Positions 5,212 to 6,696 of a stretch of DNA of 6,696 nt are shown here, in pieces. Source of the DNA: Bacteriovoracaceae bacterium (GTDB taxonomy: Bacteria > Bdellovibrionota > Bacteriovoracia > Bacteriovoracales > Bacteriovoracaceae); NCBI GenBank assembly GCA_023151145.1, contig JAKLJM010000126.1, positions 1 to 6,696 of the forward strand. The letters are read 5' to 3'. Below the pieces are notes generated by a model. The model had not been told where the DNA came from and searched no databases. It worked only from the letters and a program-made list of their open reading frames with translations. Both the position numbers and the translations under genes were made by a program. Each line of letters begins with the position of its first letter. Position 1 is the first letter of the stretch.

Positions 5212-5926
5212 GAATTTTCGCCAACAGAGGTATTTCACTTTGCCCATGGCCCAAGATTACAGTTGTAAGTTTCTTGGCCGCCCCACTATTTGAATCTTTA
5301 ATTTCCATCATCCTTACAGAATCAATTAGCTCTTGATACTTATCATTTATTTTTTTATATGAATCTGAGGAAATAGAATAAATTCCAATCTTCAGCTGTT
5401 CACGGCTATTCAGATAATGATGGACATGCTCATCAATTATTTGCTTTCTAAATTTTTGCGATAGTGGACCACCCTCAATCCAACTTGGCTCTCCATTCAC
5501 TAAAACTTTTACTTTATTATTGGGCAACCACTCGATGAGTTTCAACTTGTCGAGCTTTGAAAGATAGAAATTTACCGACTTCTCGGTTAATTTAAACGAC
5601 TTGGCAATATGTGAAGCTGTTTTTCCATTAAGAAGTTGATCAAAAAATGCGAGTAGCCCATCTGTATTTACAAATACTGCCTCTTGTTCAGCTGAATAGG
5701 TGAACTTATTTGAAACATCGCCTTCCGCAAGCATGGCCAGCTCTGATAATCTAATCCCCAGCTTCTCAAGCATCAGATTCAAGTCTTGGAAAAGTAGCCC
5801 TTCTCCTCTTAACCATCGATTCAGTGTTGGAATAGACACCCCGATCATTTTAGCAAACTCATCTTGAGTAAAACCTTTTTCTTTAATCCTGTGTCTAATT
5901 TGATTACAAATTTTCTTAACATCCAC
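5201..5926 (-). CDS. HTH transcriptional regulator (XRE-like N-terminus, winged-helix-like middle)
   Basis: A 241-aa regulator. Residues 1-66 form a Cro/CI-like helix-turn-helix (TQDEFAKMIGVSIPTLNRWL) with the usual following helices (LLFQDLNLMLEKLGI). Residues about 88-145 look like a second, winged-helix-type domain (SHIAKSFKLTEKSVNFYLSK, then a short LIEWLPNNKVKVL wing). The C-terminal ~90 residues (GGPLSQKFRK, YSISSDSYKKINDKY, KLTTVILGHG) resemble from memory the sensory part of multi-domain regulators common in Bdellovibrio-like bacteria (DUF4423-like), a tentative match. GTG is taken as start because GAGG lies about 8 bases before it and it keeps the whole HTH. The gene is divergent from a small secreted protein gene, its most likely target apart from itself. 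Confidence 0.8.
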   Translation of the reverse strand: MDVKKICNQIRHRIKEKGFTQDEFAKMIGVSIPTLNRWLRGEGLLFQDLNLMLEKLGIRLSELAMLAEGDVSNKFTYSAEQEAVFVNTDGLLAFFDQLLNGKTASHIAKSFKLTEKSVNFYLSKLDKLKLIEWLPNNKVKVLVNGEPSWIEGGPLSQKFRKQIIDEHVHHYLNSREQLKIGIYSISSDSYKKINDKYQELIDSVRMMEIKDSNSGAAKKLTTVILGHGQSEIPLLAKIPNR

Positions 5927-5945
5927 GCCGATACCTCACTAAATG

Positions 5946-5981
5946 ATTATACATATATCATATAATGATTGTTTTTAAAAC
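5946..5981. promoter_or_regulatory. Divergent promoter region of the HTH regulator and the small secreted protein gene
   Basis: An extended -10 (TGTATAAT on the minus strand, TATAAT at 5946-5951) serves the HTH regulator, with a leader of about 15 bases; no good -35 is visible. A TATAAT on the plus strand (5961-5966) may serve the secreted-protein gene. Between and beside them lie two odd-length dyads, TATAT-C-ATATA (5954-5964) and GTTTT-T-AAAAC (5971-5981), and a direct repeat AATGATT (5942-5948, 5964-5970). AT-rich DNA makes chance matches likely. Confidence 0.4.
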
Positions 5982-6047
5982 AGGCTTTCCAATCAAAATG
6001 GGCACTGCTAATCAATTGCGTATGACTAAACCAACAGAGGAGACAAA

Positions 6048-6272
6048 ATGAAATTTTTATTAATCTTAACTATGGCAATGCTAACGGCTTTATCTACATA
6101 TGCTTTCGACATGCCGAAATATGACCCACGTGACCTACCAGGTTGCCCGATGAGCTCGGAACAATTACTTGGAGTAACTAAATTTATTCCTTCTGCCAAC
6201 TCAAACTCAAGCAAGGGAATCTGTTACGTTAAAGTTAATTCCTATTCTTGGTGGGATTTAATTGGTGTCTAG
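6048..6272 (+). CDS. Small secreted protein with two cysteines (possibly C-terminally altered)
   Basis: A 74-aa product beginning with a textbook signal peptide: Lys2, a hydrophobic run (FLLILTMAMLTAL) and a signal peptidase I-type site after A19 (STYA, then FDMPK). The mature part of about 55 residues has two cysteines (C33, C59), which could pair in the periplasm or outside the cell, and ends in SWWDLIGV. The start ATG follows AGAGGAGA at 6036-6043. No family recognised. The divergent HTH gene may control it. A transposase gene ends 43 bases downstream; if the element's end reaches TGTCTAG at 6266, the stop codon would belong to the element and the original protein would have been longer. 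Confidence 0.65.
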   Translation: MKFLLILTMAMLTALSTYAFDMPKYDPRDLPGCPMSSEQLLGVTKFIPSANSNSSKGICYVKVNSYSWWDLIGV

Positions 6273-6315
6273 CTTTTTTTAGTTCGGACTTTTTGATTTA
6301 GTTTTTAAGAGAATT
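6273..6315. other. Short T-rich spacer, probably IS terminal sequence
   Basis: Between the secreted-protein stop and the transposase stop are 43 bases with four T-runs and no stable hairpin. No gene, and no convincing terminator; probably mostly terminal sequence of the insertion element. Confidence 0.35.
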
Positions 6316-6696
6316 TTAGTGCATATTTTTCAATCGATCTTCAAGATTTTTTTGTTTTCTGTTTGTTCGTGCAGTTTCGATTTTAATTTTTCTTTCAGTT
6401 AAAACTTGCTGACCTCGACCAAAAAACATATCAGCAGGCCTTAAAAAGTTAATTCCAGCGTGTAGTCTTTGATGATTATATTGATAACAATAATTATTTA
6501 AAACATCCCAAGCCTCTTGATATGACTGCGGGCTATTGGGTCTGATAGCTTCTTGCTTAACAATGCCGTTGAGTCTTTCAATTTTACCATTTGTTTGCGG
6601 GTGATTTCGTCTTGTAAAAACTTGCTGTATTTCAAGTTTATGAAGTAATTTTTTAAATTCTAAACTAATAAACTGACTGCCGTTATCGTTAATTAA
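6316..6696 (-). CDS. DDE transposase (integrase core, IS3/IS481 type), C-terminal 126 residues
   Basis: The frame enters from the right edge without a start codon and ends at TAA (6316-6318). It shows the second and third catalytic residues of a retroviral-type integrase core: D in NDNGSQF at the very beginning and E in HPQTNGKIER, separated by 35 residues (DD35E). The following YNHQRLHAGINFLRPADMFF stretch is the usual end of the domain in IS3 and IS481 transposases, followed by a Lys/Arg-rich tail. The first Asp and the N-terminal HTH lie outside. The visible part has no internal stop, so the copy may be intact. Family is certain at the DDE level; the IS group is not. Confidence 0.88.
   Translation of the reverse strand, partial: LINDNGSQFISLEFKKLLHKLEIQQVFTRRNHPQTNGKIERLNGIVKQEAIRPNSPQSYQEAWDVLNNYCYQYNHQRLHAGINFLRPADMFFGRGQQVLTERKIKIETARTNRKQKNLEDRLKNMH

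Larger units (their letters stand above)
6266..6696 (-). mobile_element. Right part of an IS3/IS481-type insertion sequence (partial)
   Basis: The element is recognised by its DD35E transposase, which enters from the right edge. The inner boundary is uncertain: it must lie between the secreted-protein coding region and 6315, and TGTCTAG at 6266 is a guess because many such elements end in TG/CA. The 43 bases between the two genes contain only T-runs. The other end and any target duplication are outside the window. Confidence 0.45.

Overview
The window looks like an accessory or integrated island in a low-GC (by eye roughly 35-40% G+C) Gram-negative bacterium. Ribosome binding sites are strong (AGGAGG, GGAGG) and intergenic DNA is AT-rich. 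The 241-aa HTH regulator and the short signal-peptide protein recall the Bdellovibrio/Bacteriovorax group, but that taxonomic hint is weak. Three recombinase or transposase genes, a toxin-antitoxin-like pair and no housekeeping gene point to a mobile or defence region.

Left part (1-1331, minus strand): a tightly packed operon for a bacterial ubiquitin-like conjugation system. In order of transcription it encodes a DUF2188 protein, a single-domain ubiquitin-like protein of the Multi_ubiq type ending in Gly, an E2-like protein of the Prok-E2_E type with no cysteine at all, and a protein starting with an intact JAB/JAMM metalloprotease domain. The last gene runs off the left edge; an E1 (ThiF-like) activating domain is expected there but is not visible. 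ATGA overlap and 2- to 11-base gaps indicate translational coupling.

Middle (1332-3308): a divergent control region with repeated TTTTATGAGA motifs and two dyads, then a plus-strand pair overlapping by 8 bases: an HTH protein with an ImmA/IrrE zinc-peptidase domain (HELCH) and a PIN-domain nuclease-like protein. This is a toxin-antitoxin-like or regulator/effector pair and a candidate controller of the adjacent ubiquitin-like operon.

Recombination module (3316-5211): a minus-strand tyrosine recombinase with R-K-(Y)xxR-H-Y chemistry (Tyr in place of the usual His) is divergent from a plus-strand open frame that keeps only the helix-turn-helix and DNA-binding 'Recombinase' part of a serine recombinase. 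Between them lies DNA dense in palindromes, including 11-bp perfect arms. A 54-aa protein with one hydrophobic segment follows.

Right part (5201-6696): a minus-strand HTH regulator with a winged-helix-like middle, a divergent 74-aa secreted protein with two cysteines, and the C-terminal part of a DD35E (IS3/IS481-type) transposase leaving the right edge. No tRNA, rRNA or CRISPR array was seen.
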